In this document: one piece after another, positions 8,561-17,977 of the stretch
Layout of the letters: the number at the start of each line of letters is the position of its first letter
Position numbering within the stretch: position 1 is the stretch's first letter
Assembly: GCF_011759365.1 (NCBI RefSeq)
Contig: NZ_JAARLZ010000008.1
Coordinates: 1 to 64,000, forward strand
DNA length: 64,000 nt
Direction: 5' to 3'
Source: Luteibacter anthropi
Lineage (GTDB): Bacteria; Pseudomonadota; Gammaproteobacteria; Xanthomonadales; Rhodanobacteraceae
Translations under genes and position numbers: made by a program
The notes under the pieces: model-generated
Seen by the model: the letters and a program-made list of their open reading frames with translations, nothing else
The model's database searches: none
Told to the model about the DNA's origin: nothing

Positions 8561-9301
8561 ATGGATCGTTCCGTCTACGTCGCGATGACCGGTGCCACGC
8601 AGATCATGCGTGCCCAGGCCGAAGTGGCGCATAACCTCGCCAACGCCAACACCACGGGCTTCAAGGCCGAATTGTCGGCTTTCCAGAGCATGCCGGTGCA
8701 GGGCGACGGCTTGCAGACGCGCATCAACGGCGTGGCCCAGGGCATGGGCTGGGACACTACTGGCGGCACGCAGAGTGCCACCGGCAATGACCTGGACATC
8801 TCCGTGCAGGGCAACGGCTGGATCGCGGTGCAAGGCCCGGACGGCAACGAAGGCTATACGCGTGCGGGCAACCTGCGCATCGATGCCGACGGTTTGTTGA
8901 CGGATGCCCGTGGCAATGCCGTCATGGGCGGTGGTGGTCCGATCTCGATTCCGCAGGCTTCCAGTGTGCGGATCGGCACGGACGGCACGATTTCGGTGGT
9001 GCCGCTCGGCGATACGCCGGCCGCGGTTGCCACCACGGACCGGATCAAGCTGGTGAACCCCGGCAACGACCAGCTGAGCTACGGCAGCGACGGCCTGATG
9101 CACATGAAAGACGGCAGCACGGCACCTGCCGATGCCGATGTGCGCGTGGTGTCCGGCGCGCTGGAAGCCAGCAACGTCAACCCTTCCGAGGTGCTGGTGA
9201 AGATGATTTCGCTCTCGCGCGAATTCGAAATGCAGGTGCGTTCCATCAAAACTGCCGACGACAACGCCCAGTCGGCATCGAAATTGCTTCAGGTGGGGTA
9301 A
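8561..9301 (+). CDS. flgF: Flagellar proximal rod protein FlgF
   Basis: The 246-residue protein matches FlgF, a proximal rod subunit related to FlgG. It has AHNLANANTTGFKAELSAF near the N terminus, the middle FlgE/F/G fold with GYTRAGNLRIDADGLL, and the C-terminal VLVKMISLSREFEMQVRSI segment. The start is preceded by CAGGGA. It lies between the flgE hairpin and flgG, in the standard order. Confidence 0.96.
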   Translation: MDRSVYVAMTGATQIMRAQAEVAHNLANANTTGFKAELSAFQSMPVQGDGLQTRINGVAQGMGWDTTGGTQSATGNDLDISVQGNGWIAVQGPDGNEGYTRAGNLRIDADGLLTDARGNAVMGGGGPISIPQASSVRIGTDGTISVVPLGDTPAAVATTDRIKLVNPGNDQLSYGSDGLMHMKDGSTAPADADVRVVSGALEASNVNPSEVLVKMISLSREFEMQVRSIKTADDNAQSASKLLQVG

Positions 9302-9363
9302 CCACCGTCGCGCGACGCAAAACCGTCGCCGGCATGTAAAGCGCGGATGCGCAGGAGTCAGCC

Positions 9364-10149
9364 ATGCTCACGTCCCTCTGGATTGCCAAGACCGGCCTCG
9401 ATGCGCAGCAGACGCGCATGGATGTCGTCTCCAACAACCTGGCCAATACCAACACCACGGCCTTCAAGCGTACGCGCGCCGAGTTCGAGGACCTGGCCTA
9501 CCAGAACCGCGGCCAGGCCGGTGCGCAGACGACGGAACAGACCCAGTCGCCGACCGGCTTCATGATCGGCACCGGTGTGCGCGTGGTCGGCACCCAGAAG
9601 ATGTTCGAGCAGGGTGGTTCGCAACAGACCGACAACCCGTTCGATATCCGCATCGACGGCCGCGGCTTCCTGCAGGTGACCCTGCCGGACGGCACCGTCG
9701 GTTACTCGCGCGATGGTTCGCTCAAGCGCGACCCCAACGGCCAGCTCGTCACCAACGACGGCTACCCCATCGAGCCGGCGATCACGCTGCCGCCCAATGC
9801 CAGCAGCATGACCATCGGCAAGGACGGCACCGTCAGCGTCGTGGTGCCGGGTTCGGCCACGCCGCAGACGCTGGGCCAGATCCAGCTCGCCGATTTCGTG
9901 AACCCCGCCGGCCTGGAGCCGCGTGGCGACAACCTTTACCTGGAAACGGCCGCCAGCGGCGCGCCGCAGACCGGTACCGCCGGCCTCAACGGCCTCGGCA
10001 CCATCGCACAGAACTCCCTGGAAACCTCGAACGTGAACGTCGTCGAGGAAATGGTGAACATGATCGAGACCCAGCGCGCCTACGAGATGAATTCGAAGGC
10101 GATTTCGGCGTCCGACCAGATGCTCCAGTTCATCACCCAGAAGACCTGA
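9364..10149 (+). CDS. flgG: Flagellar distal rod protein FlgG
   Basis: FlgG builds the straight distal rod that crosses the P and L rings. The 261-residue product has the usual length and the hallmark N-terminal TKTGL-like start (WIAKTGLDAQQTRMDVVSN), NTTAFKRTRAEFEDL and the C-terminal VEEMVNMIETQRAYEMNSKA. AGGAG sits six bases before the ATG. Its TGA overlaps the flgH ATG by one base, implying coupling of rod and L-ring synthesis. Confidence 0.97.
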   Translation: MLTSLWIAKTGLDAQQTRMDVVSNNLANTNTTAFKRTRAEFEDLAYQNRGQAGAQTTEQTQSPTGFMIGTGVRVVGTQKMFEQGGSQQTDNPFDIRIDGRGFLQVTLPDGTVGYSRDGSLKRDPNGQLVTNDGYPIEPAITLPPNASSMTIGKDGTVSVVVPGSATPQTLGQIQLADFVNPAGLEPRGDNLYLETAASGAPQTGTAGLNGLGTIAQNSLETSNVNVVEEMVNMIETQRAYEMNSKAISASDQMLQFITQKT

Positions 10150-10841
10150 TGAGCAACGTCATGAAGAACCGTTTCGCCCGCATTCTCGTCGCCGCGCTGC
10201 CGCTGGCCGTGCTCTCCGGTTGCGGCATGGTGCCGCCTACGCCCAAGCCGATGTACACGGCCACCTTGCCCGTCGATCCGGCGGTGCCCGCGCAGCCCAC
10301 CGGCTCGATCTATGCCGACCAGCAGTCGATGGAATTGTTCGCCGACCCGCGCGCGCATCGCGTCGGCGACATCCTGACCATTACCCTCGTGGAAGCGACG
10401 CAGGCCAGCAAGAAGGCCGCGACCAGCACGAACAAGAAGAACGGCAACACACTCACCTCGCCGACCCTGCTCGGCCAGGGCCTGCGCATCGGTGGCAAGA
10501 CGGCCGACAGCTCGCTGTCCAGCAGCAATGCTTTTGCAGGTGACGGTTCGTCGACGCAGAGCAACCAGCTCTCGGGCCTGATCACCGTCACCGTCGCACA
10601 GCGCCTGTCCAACGGCGCACTGATCGTGCGCGGCGAGAAGTGGCTCACCATCAACCAGGGCGAAGAGCTGGTGCGTGTGTCGGGCATCGTGCGTCCGCAG
10701 GACATCGGCTCGGACAACACCGTGCCGTCCAGCCGCGTGGCCGATGCGCGTATCGAATACGTGGGCAAGGGCACGCTGGCCGACTCCAATACGCGTGGCT
10801 GGCTGTCGCGCTTCTTCGATTCGAAGTGGATGCCGTACTGA
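10149..10841 (+). CDS. flgH: Flagellar L-ring lipoprotein FlgH
   Basis: FlgH assembles the outer-membrane L ring. The 230-residue precursor has a lipoprotein signal with lipobox LSGC at about residues 23-26 (an internal ATG at 10,161 would also give a normal signal peptide). Conserved downstream blocks include [18 protein letters not shown] and [25 protein letters not shown]. It is followed by flgI with a one-base overlap (TGATG). Confidence 0.97.
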   Translation: MSNVMKNRFARILVAALPLAVLSGCGMVPPTPKPMYTATLPVDPAVPAQPTGSIYADQQSMELFADPRAHRVGDILTITLVEATQASKKAATSTNKKNGNTLTSPTLLGQGLRIGGKTADSSLSSSNAFAGDGSSTQSNQLSGLITVTVAQRLSNGALIVRGEKWLTINQGEELVRVSGIVRPQDIGSDNTVPSSRVADARIEYVGKGTLADSNTRGWLSRFFDSKWMPY

Positions 10842-11968
10842 TGAACGCCGTGACCTCCCGCCTGCGTGCCATCGTGCGCACCGCCATCGCAGTGCTGGTG
10901 CTTGGCGCCATCCTGCCGGTGCATGCCGATCGCATCCGCGACCTGGCCCAGGTCGGCGGCGTGCGCAGCAACCAGCTGGTGGGCTATGGCCTGGTCGTGG
11001 GCCTGGACGGCAGTGGCGACCAGACCAGCCAGGCACCGTTCACCACGCAAAGCATCGAGAACATGCTGCAGCAGTTCGGCGTGAACGTGCCGGCGAACGT
11101 GCGTCCGCAGCTGAAGAATGCCGCGGCCGTCACCATTACCGCCGAACTGCCGCCGTTCGCCAAGCCGGGCCAGCGGATCGACGTCACCGTGGCTTCCATC
11201 GGCAATGCCAAGAGCATCCGTGGCGGCGAACTGCTGATGTCGCCGCTCAAGGGTGCCGATGGCCAGATCTACGCCATCGCTCAGGGGAGCGTCGTCGTTG
11301 GCGGCGTCAGCGCGCAGGGCCGTAGCGGCTCCAGCGTGCAGGTGAACATCTCCGCCAGCGGCCGCATTCCCGGTGGCGCTTCCATCGAACGCAGCGTCGC
11401 CACGTCCTTCGACAAGGGCGGCGACATCATGCTGAACCTCAACACGGCCGACTTCACCACGGCTGCGCGCATTGCCGAGGCGGTCAACCGCAACTTCGGT
11501 TCGGGCACCGCCAATGCGGTGGATTCCGGCTCGGTGGCTGTCCGCGCACCGATGGACCCGTCGCAGCGTGTGTCATGGCTGTCCACGATCCAGGCGCTCG
11601 ATGTCACGCCGGGCGATGCACCCGCGCGCGTCATCGTGAATTCGCGCACCGGTACGGTGGTGATCGGTTCGGACGTGAAGGTCGGTGCCGCCGCCGTGGC
11701 CCATGGTTCCATCCAGGTCACCATCAGCGAGCAGCCCCAGGTGAGCCAGCCGGGCGCGTTCAGCCGGGGCCAGACCGCCGTGGTGCCCAGCAGCCAGGTT
11801 GCCGTGAGCGAGGATGGCGGCCATATGTTCAAGTTCGGTCCGGGCACCAGCCTGGATGCGATCGTGCGTGCCGTGAACCAGGTCGGCGCGTCACCCAGCG
11901 ACCTGATTTCCATCCTCCAGGCGCTGAAGGAATCCGGCGCGCTGCGTGCCGAACTGGTGGTGATCTGA
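10841..11968 (+). CDS. flgI: Flagellar P-ring protein FlgI
   Basis: FlgI forms the periplasmic P ring. I start it at the ATG overlapping the flgH stop, giving 375 residues with a Sec signal peptide cut near residue 29 ([10 protein letters not shown]). The mature protein opens with the strongly conserved [22 protein letters not shown] region, and the C terminus has [22 protein letters not shown], both typical. A longer frame upstream lies inside flgH and was rejected. Assembly should need FlgA from the minus-strand operon at 2.4 kb. Confidence 0.97.
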   Translation: MNAVTSRLRAIVRTAIAVLVLGAILPVHADRIRDLAQVGGVRSNQLVGYGLVVGLDGSGDQTSQAPFTTQSIENMLQQFGVNVPANVRPQLKNAAAVTITAELPPFAKPGQRIDVTVASIGNAKSIRGGELLMSPLKGADGQIYAIAQGSVVVGGVSAQGRSGSSVQVNISASGRIPGGASIERSVATSFDKGGDIMLNLNTADFTTAARIAEAVNRNFGSGTANAVDSGSVAVRAPMDPSQRVSWLSTIQALDVTPGDAPARVIVNSRTGTVVIGSDVKVGAAAVAHGSIQVTISEQPQVSQPGAFSRGQTAVVPSSQVAVSEDGGHMFKFGPGTSLDAIVRAVNQVGASPSDLISILQALKESGALRAELVVI

Positions 11969-11969
11969 T

Positions 11970-12968
11970 ATGGCCGCCGCCTTCGACCCGCAGAGCGTCT
12001 ATACCAACCTGTCCTCGCTGGGCGGATTGCGTACGGCCGCGCAGCAGGACTCGAAGGCCGCCTTGCCTGCGGTCGCCAAGCAGTTCGAATCGATCTTCAC
12101 CCAGATGATGCTGAAGTCCATGCGCGACGCCAGTAAGTCGATGGGCGACGACATCATGGGTTCGCAGGCCGGTGATGCCTATCGCGACATGTTCGACCAC
12201 CAGCTGTCGCTGACCCTGTCGCAGGGCAAGGGCATCGGTATCGCCGACATGCTGGTACGCCAGCTGGGTGGCCTGACCAAGGGTAAGGGTGGTTCCAACG
12301 ACGACATGTTTGCCGATGTGTCGGGCAGCGCCACCACGGCACAGGCCATTTCGTCGCCGTCCGATCGCGACAGCGGCCTCATGGATTCGCTCGAAGCCAT
12401 GCTGAGCAATGCCGGCAAGGTGGTGGGTGCCGGTGCCAACGCAGTGGCCGACGCCGTGGGCAAGATGAACATCGAAGGCCCCGAAGATTTCGTGCGCAAG
12501 TTCGCGCCGCATGCCATCGAGGCCGCGCGCAAGCTCGGCGTATCGGTGCGCGCCCTGCTGGCGCAGGCCGCGCTCGAAACCGGCTGGGGCAAGCACATGC
12601 CGGTGCAGGGTGCGACGGCAAGCAACAACATGTTCGGCATCAAGGCCGGCAGCAGCTGGGATGGCCGCCGCGTCAACGTGCCGACGCTGGAATACGAAAA
12701 CGGCATGGCCGTGCGCAAGAAGGACAGCTTCCGCGCCTACGACACGCCGGCCGATTCGTTCAGTGATTACGCCGACATGGTGTCCACCAGCCCGCGCTAT
12801 GCGCAGGCGGTGGGCCGTGGCGACGATATCGCGGGCTTCGCGAACGCGCTCACCAAGGGTGGTTACGCCACCGATCCGAGCTATGCGCAGAAGCTGGTGG
12901 ATATCGCCAATGGTCCGGTGATGAAGCAGGCGCTGGCCGCGCTCAGTCACATCGCCGACCAGTTGTAA
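11970..12968 (+). CDS. flgJ: Rod cap / peptidoglycan hydrolase FlgJ
   Basis: The 332-residue protein is the two-domain FlgJ of gammaproteobacteria. Residues about 1-100 form the rod-capping domain (LPAVAKQFESIFTQMMLKSMRDA). Residues about 175-325 form a GH73 glucosaminidase domain with the expected catalytic Glu in LLAQAALETGWGKHM and the downstream NNMFGIKAG. It digests the peptidoglycan layer for rod passage. It starts one base after the flgI stop. Confidence 0.96.
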   Translation: MAAAFDPQSVYTNLSSLGGLRTAAQQDSKAALPAVAKQFESIFTQMMLKSMRDASKSMGDDIMGSQAGDAYRDMFDHQLSLTLSQGKGIGIADMLVRQLGGLTKGKGGSNDDMFADVSGSATTAQAISSPSDRDSGLMDSLEAMLSNAGKVVGAGANAVADAVGKMNIEGPEDFVRKFAPHAIEAARKLGVSVRALLAQAALETGWGKHMPVQGATASNNMFGIKAGSSWDGRRVNVPTLEYENGMAVRKKDSFRAYDTPADSFSDYADMVSTSPRYAQAVGRGDDIAGFANALTKGGYATDPSYAQKLVDIANGPVMKQALAALSHIADQL

Positions 12969-13015
12969 CGACTTACGGGCCAACGAAACGCAACGGGATA
13001 CAGAGGGTAACGACG

Positions 13016-14890
13016 ATGGCCGATTTACTTTCCACCGGCGTGTCCGGGCTGCTTGCTTCGCAGGTAGGCCTCGCGACCGTCGGCCATAACATCACCAACT
13101 CCAATACCAGCGGCTATACGCGGCAGACCACGTCGTTCAACGCGCGTGCGCCGCAGTACTACGGCAACATGTACATCGGCCAGGGTGCCGATGCGGTGTC
13201 GGTGCAGCGATCCTATAGCCAGTTTCTCACCCAGCAGGTCTGGGGCGCCACGTCGGGGCAGAGCAGGGCGGCGACCTACGCCAGCCTCACCGCCTCGGTG
13301 AACAATGCCGTGAGCGGCTCGGCCAACCTGCAAAGTGCGCTGGACAACTTCTTCGGCGCCGTGAGCGACGTGGCGAATGCCCCCACCGATACGGCCAGCC
13401 GACAGGCGCTGATCGGCAAGGCCAACTCGCTGGTCTCGACGTTCCGTTCGCTGTCGTCGCAATTCCAGCAGATCGACAAGCAGACCAACCAGCAGATCAG
13501 CAGTGGCGTCGATGACGTCAACTCCCTGTCGAAGAGCATCGCCGACCTCAACGGGCAGATCCAGAAGGCCTATTCAGGTGGCGCTGTTCCCAACGACCTG
13601 CTGGACGCGCGCGACCAGGCGATCACCAAGCTCTCCGGCATCGTCGGCGTGAGCGTGACCCAGAGCAGCGATCACACGGTGACGGTTTCCATCGGCAACG
13701 GCCAGCCACTGGTCAGCGGCACCAGCTTTACCCAGCTGTCCACCGCGCCCAACCAGTACGATTCCTCGCGCCTGGAGATCCTGGGCGAGGGTGGGGCGGT
13801 GATCAGCACGCAGCTGGGCTCCGGCTCGCTCGGTGCGGCCATCGACTTTCGTACCAATGTGCTCGACCCGGCGCGCAACCAGCTCGGTCGTGCGGCCATC
13901 GCGATGGAGAGCGCGTTCAACAAGCAGCATGCCCAGGGCATCGACCTCAACGGCAACCCGGGCGGCGATTTCTTCTCCATCGGCGATCCGTCGGTGTACA
14001 ACAGCACCTCGAACAAGGGCAATGCGCAGGTCGCAGCCACCGTGTCCGACGTGAGCAAGCTGGGCAGCTCCGATTACATCATGCGTTACGACGGTACGAA
14101 GTGGTCGGTGACCACCACGGCTGGCGTCACGGTGCCCTCCACCGGTACGGGTACGTCGGCCGATCCCATCGTCATCGACGGGCTGAAGATCACCATCCCC
14201 AGCGGCACGCCGCAGGCAGGCGACAGCTTCCAGATCCAGCCCACCCGCAACGCCGCCTCGTCCATCGGCGTGGCGATCAGCGATACCAACAAGATCGCGG
14301 CGTCCGGCCCGCTCAGTGCGGCCAAGGGTTCCAGCAATACGGGCTCGGGCAAGCTGGGCAACCTCACGGTGACCAATAACGCCGACCCCAACTTCAATAA
14401 GCCGGTATCGATCGTGTTCACCTCGCCGACGACCTATACGGTCGACGGCGGCGCGCCGCAGAACTATACCGACCCGACGACGATCACCGGCAACGGCTGG
14501 ACCCTAAAGCTCACGGGGGCCCCTGCCGCTAACGATACGTTCAATGTGAAACCTGCCACCTCCGGCAGCGGTGACAACGGCAACGCGCTCGCCATGGCGG
14601 ACGTGGCCAACAAGGGTGTGCTCGACAATGGCGTAACCACGGTCGGCAAGTCCTACAGCCAGCTGATCTCCCAGGTGGGCACGGCCGGTTCGGCGGCGAA
14701 CACCGCGCAGGATGCGCAGCAGACGATCCTGGACAACGCCACGTCGGCGCAGCAGAACCTGTCGGGTGTGAACCTGGACGAGGAAGCGGCTAACCTGATC
14801 CGTTTCCAGCAGGCGTATGCGGCCTCGGCGCAGGTGATCAACGCGGCGAACACGATTTTCGATTCCCTTCTTTCCGCGGTGCGAGGCTGA
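13016..14890 (+). CDS. flgK: Hook-filament junction protein FlgK (HAP1)
   Basis: FlgK joins hook to filament. The 624-residue protein has the conserved N terminus (LSTGVSGLLASQVGLATVGHNI, in parts) and the C-terminal LDEEAANLIRFQQAYAASAQV. It is longer than the roughly 550-residue enteric form. The extra length is a Gly/Thr/Ser-rich central region (about residues 340-530) that holds two copies of a small beta module ending in TPxxGDxFxIxP-like motifs. A related copy is present in the neighbouring FlgL. FlgN is its likely export chaperone. Confidence 0.96.
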   Translation: MADLLSTGVSGLLASQVGLATVGHNITNSNTSGYTRQTTSFNARAPQYYGNMYIGQGADAVSVQRSYSQFLTQQVWGATSGQSRAATYASLTASVNNAVSGSANLQSALDNFFGAVSDVANAPTDTASRQALIGKANSLVSTFRSLSSQFQQIDKQTNQQISSGVDDVNSLSKSIADLNGQIQKAYSGGAVPNDLLDARDQAITKLSGIVGVSVTQSSDHTVTVSIGNGQPLVSGTSFTQLSTAPNQYDSSRLEILGEGGAVISTQLGSGSLGAAIDFRTNVLDPARNQLGRAAIAMESAFNKQHAQGIDLNGNPGGDFFSIGDPSVYNSTSNKGNAQVAATVSDVSKLGSSDYIMRYDGTKWSVTTTAGVTVPSTGTGTSADPIVIDGLKITIPSGTPQAGDSFQIQPTRNAASSIGVAISDTNKIAASGPLSAAKGSSNTGSGKLGNLTVTNNADPNFNKPVSIVFTSPTTYTVDGGAPQNYTDPTTITGNGWTLKLTGAPAANDTFNVKPATSGSGDNGNALAMADVANKGVLDNGVTTVGKSYSQLISQVGTAGSAANTAQDAQQTILDNATSAQQNLSGVNLDEEAANLIRFQQAYAASAQVINAANTIFDSLLSAVRG

Positions 14891-14892
14891 TC

Positions 14893-16089
14893 ATGCGTAT
14901 CTCGACTTCATGGGGGCAGCAGCAGGCCGTCAACGCCATGCTGGATCGCCAGTACCAGCTCTCGCAGACCCAGCTTTCGCTCGGCAACGGCAAGGCCATC
15001 CAGTCGCCATCGGACAATCCGTCGGCGGCCGCGCGCGCCGTGGACGTCTCGTCGGCCTCCGCGCAGAACGACCAGTACACTCGCAATATCCAGTCGGCGA
15101 ACAACCGCCTGGGTACCGAGGAGCAGGCGCTGGACTCGGCCAACAACATCCTGGATCGCATCCGCACGCTGACCCTGCAAGGCATGAATGCCCCGCAGAC
15201 CGACGAATCGCGCAAGTCCATCGCGGCCGAACTGCGGCAGAACCTGCAGGCGCTGGTCGGACTGGCCAACACGAAAGATGGGCAGGGCGAATACATCTTC
15301 GGCGGCACGCGCACCGGTTCGCAGCCCTTTACGATCAGCGATCTCAGTGTCAGCTATGGCGGCGACCAGGGGCAACGCATGGTCGCCGCGGGGCCGGGTA
15401 TGCAGGTTGCCACGGGTGACGACGGCAACTCTGTCTTCATGTCGATCAAGGGCGGCAACGGTACCTTCGTGACGACGGCGAATGCGGCCAATACGGGCAG
15501 TGCCGTAGTAGGCAGCACGTCGGTCACCGATGTGTCTGCCTGGGACGGAAAGAACTACACGGTCAACTTCACGTCGCCCACCACGTATGAAATCCACGAT
15601 CCTGCCAACCCGACGGGGCCCGCGATTTCCACGGGTACGTATTCAGGTGACAGCGGCACCATTCAGTTCAAGGGCGTGCAGCTCAACATCACCGGCACGC
15701 CGGCTACCGGCGACTCGTTCTCGGTGACGCCCTCGTCGTCGCAGGATGTGTTCTCGACCGTGGCCGGCATCATCAATGCGCTGGAAGCACCGGGCGGCGG
15801 CCCGGCCATGAATAACCAGCTCAACGGGCAGCTCATGAGCCTGGACCAGGCCAAGGGCAACTTCATGAACACGATCACCCAGATCGGTGCGCGCATGAAC
15901 GTGCTCGACCAGCAGACGTCCATCGGTGCCGATACCAGCCTGCAATACCAGAGCACGCTGTCCGACCTGACCGAACTGGATTATGCGAGCGCGGCAAGCA
16001 AGTTCAGCCAGCAACAGGTAGCGCTGGATGCGGCGCAGCAGGCTTATGTGAAGCTGCAGAACCTGACCCTGTTCAATTACCTCAAATAA
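14893..16089 (+). CDS. flgL: Hook-filament junction protein FlgL (HAP3)
   Basis: FlgL is the second junction protein and is related to flagellin. The 398-residue product begins MRISTSWGQQQAVNAM with the helical [13 protein letters not shown] block near residue 40. It ends in a flagellin-like helix (FSQQQVALDAAQQAYVKLQN). It is about 80 residues longer than the enteric protein, and residues about 205-285 carry the FTSPTTY...GTPATGDSFSVTP module also found in FlgK. The gap to flgK is two bases and an intrinsic terminator follows. Confidence 0.95.
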   Translation: MRISTSWGQQQAVNAMLDRQYQLSQTQLSLGNGKAIQSPSDNPSAAARAVDVSSASAQNDQYTRNIQSANNRLGTEEQALDSANNILDRIRTLTLQGMNAPQTDESRKSIAAELRQNLQALVGLANTKDGQGEYIFGGTRTGSQPFTISDLSVSYGGDQGQRMVAAGPGMQVATGDDGNSVFMSIKGGNGTFVTTANAANTGSAVVGSTSVTDVSAWDGKNYTVNFTSPTTYEIHDPANPTGPAISTGTYSGDSGTIQFKGVQLNITGTPATGDSFSVTPSSSQDVFSTVAGIINALEAPGGGPAMNNQLNGQLMSLDQAKGNFMNTITQIGARMNVLDQQTSIGADTSLQYQSTLSDLTELDYASAASKFSQQQVALDAAQQAYVKLQNLTLFNYLK

Positions 16090-16116
16090 TCGCTTTATTG
16101 AGGATGCAACGAATAA

Positions 16117-16146
16117 AGGGCGGCCTGTCGGGCCGCCCTTTTTGGT
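16117..16146 (+). terminator. Intrinsic terminator after flgL
   Basis: GGGCGGCC, a TGTC loop and GGGCCGCCC are followed by TTTTT. It closes the flgB-flgL gene series before the fliC promoter. Confidence 0.93.
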
Positions 16147-16303
16147 TATCTGAGTCATGGGCCAGATAAACCTGCCGGAAATCGTGAAAATTCCCCTAAA
16201 CCCGGGCGGGGAGGTGCCGATACACCCTCTGACAGCGGCTGGGCGGGGCAATCCTGCTGGGGCCCGGTCAACAGGAAGTGGATTCACTGGCAGAAAAAAG
16301 TCC

Positions 16304-16330
16304 TCAAGTTTCTTCCCGGCCTGCCGTAAA
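16304..16330 (+). promoter_or_regulatory. Sigma-28 promoter of fliC
   Basis: TCAAGTTT, 11 bases, GCCGTAAA matches the FliA consensus with exact spacing. The fliC ATG at 16,426 is 95 bases downstream, leaving a leader of roughly 90 bases. The remaining gene-free sequence from 16,147 to 16,303 shows nothing recognisable. Confidence 0.88.
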
Positions 16331-16425
16331 CCTCTTTGAGGCGGAAGGCTCCACCAACGGAACCCCGCCGGACTACGCCGCATCTTTCCGGCATTTCGGT
16401 TCCGCTTAAATCAGGATCACATCCC

Positions 16426-17838
16426 ATGTCTCTGACCATCAACACCAACATCATGTCGTTGACCGCTCAGCGCAACCTCGGCACGTCGCAGTCCAAGCTG
16501 TCGTCGGCCATCGAGCGTCTGTCGTCGGGCAACCGCATCAACAGCGCGAAGGACGACGCCGCCGGCCTCGCCATTGCCACGCGCTTCACCACCCAGATCA
16601 ACGGCCTGAACCAGGCAGTCCGCAACGCCAACGACGGTATCTCGCTGTCGCAGACCACTGAATCGGCGCTGGACGAAGTTACCAACAACCTGCAGCGCAT
16701 CCGCGAACTGGCCGTCCAGTCGACCAACGCGTCGAACTCGGATACCGACCGCGCCGCGCTCGACGCCGAAGTGCAGCAGCGTCTGTCGGAAGTGACCCGT
16801 ATCGCCACGCAGACCAACTTCAACGGCATGAAGGTGCTCGACGGTTCGGCCCAGAACCTCAGCTTCCAGGTCGGTGCCAACACCGGTGAAACCATCGGTG
16901 TGAACCTGAACACCGGCATGAAGGCCAACCAGATCGGCCAGCTCGCCACCGGTTCGATCGCTGCCCCGGCCACCTTCGGCCTCGCCGTCGCCGCTGGCGA
17001 CCTGACCGTCACGGTCGGCACCGGTACCGCCGTCAGCGTTGCCGCCGGCAACTACACCAGCGTCGGCGATCTGGCCACGGCCATCAACAAGGCCGCCGGT
17101 GCGAACGTCGCCACGGTGAACAACTCCACGGGCGAACTGGCTCTCACGGGTGGCACCCAGGCCCTGGCCTTCGGTGGCGCGGCTGCCACGACCCTCGGCC
17201 TGCCGGCCACGGTCGCCGCCAATGCCACCGGCGCGTCGACCGCTGCCGTGTCCTCGACCAGCACCAACCTGGCCGCTGGCGACCTGTCCTTCACGGTCGG
17301 CACCAACACGGTCAGCATCACCGGTTCGTTCAAGTCCATGCAGGACGTGGCCGACGCGATCAACTCGCAGTCGACCAAGGGCATCAATGCCTACGTGAAG
17401 CAGGACGGCTCGCTGGCCTTCGCTTCGTCCCAGGCCATCACGGTCAACGCCAAGGCAGGTTCTGCCGCGGTGACGAAGTTCGGCCTGACCGCCGGCTCGA
17501 CCAGCGTCGCGGTCTCGACCGCCACCACGCTGGCCAACTCGGACGTCAAGACGGTGGACGACGCCAACGCCACGATCAACCGCATCGATGCTGCCCTGCA
17601 GTCGGTCTCGGGCCTCCGTTCGCAGCTCGGCGCGGTGCAGAACCGCTTCGACTCGACGATCTCGAACCTGCAGAACATCTCGCAGAACCTGACCTCCTCG
17701 AAGTCCGCCATCATGGACGCCGACATGGCCCAGGAAACGGCGAACATGTCCCAGGCGCAGATCCTGCAGCAGGCCGGCGTGTCGGTGCTCGCTACCGCCA
17801 ACCAGAGCCAGCAGATCATCACCAAGCTGCTCGGCTAA
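16426..17838 (+). CDS. fliC: Flagellin FliC
   Basis: The single flagellin gene of the window encodes 470 residues from the ATG at 16,426 (AGGA nine bases upstream). The N-terminal MSLTINTNIMSLTAQRNLG and IERLSSGNRINSAKDDAAGL blocks and the C-terminal TANMSQAQILQQAGVSVLA block are the conserved D0/D1 helices. The variable region (about residues 180-380) contains two related Flagellin_IN-type modules starting near residues 189 and 282 (AAGDLTVTVGT and AAGDLSFTVGT). The sequence between flgL and fliC holds no glycosylation genes, unlike some relatives. Expression should be late through the sigma-28 promoter. Confidence 0.97.
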   Translation: MSLTINTNIMSLTAQRNLGTSQSKLSSAIERLSSGNRINSAKDDAAGLAIATRFTTQINGLNQAVRNANDGISLSQTTESALDEVTNNLQRIRELAVQSTNASNSDTDRAALDAEVQQRLSEVTRIATQTNFNGMKVLDGSAQNLSFQVGANTGETIGVNLNTGMKANQIGQLATGSIAAPATFGLAVAAGDLTVTVGTGTAVSVAAGNYTSVGDLATAINKAAGANVATVNNSTGELALTGGTQALAFGGAAATTLGLPATVAANATGASTAAVSSTSTNLAAGDLSFTVGTNTVSITGSFKSMQDVADAINSQSTKGINAYVKQDGSLAFASSQAITVNAKAGSAAVTKFGLTAGSTSVAVSTATTLANSDVKTVDDANATINRIDAALQSVSGLRSQLGAVQNRFDSTISNLQNISQNLTSSKSAIMDADMAQETANMSQAQILQQAGVSVLATANQSQQIITKLLG

Positions 17839-17851
17839 GCCCGGTAGCACG

Positions 17852-17878
17852 GCCACCCCGGATATTCCCGGGGTTGGC
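17852..17878 (+). terminator. Possible stem-loop after fliC
   Basis: GCCACCCCGG, ATATT, CCCGGGGTTGGC can fold into a hairpin shortly after the fliC stop. There is no T tract, so terminator activity is uncertain. It may stabilise or end the fliC message. No promoter for fliD was recognised in the rest of the 139-base gap. Confidence 0.5.
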
Positions 17879-17977
17879 AGGGTAATTGCTTAATTGTGGG
17901 CGGCGGGCTTCCGGAAGGGGTCCGCCGTCGACAAATTGGCGCCCCGGGCAGTGAGGCGTCTTCAACGGAGAAGCCTC

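Noticed and set aside
7289-9103. Minus-strand frame of about 600 codons opposite flgE and flgF
   Set aside because: The rod and hook genes on the plus strand are clear. The antisense sequence is Val/Arg/Gly-rich with no recognisable motif.
17900-17977. TTGGCGCCCCGGGCA before fliD considered as a sigma-54 promoter
   Set aside because: The distance between GG and GC is two bases too short, so it is not a valid -24/-12 pair.
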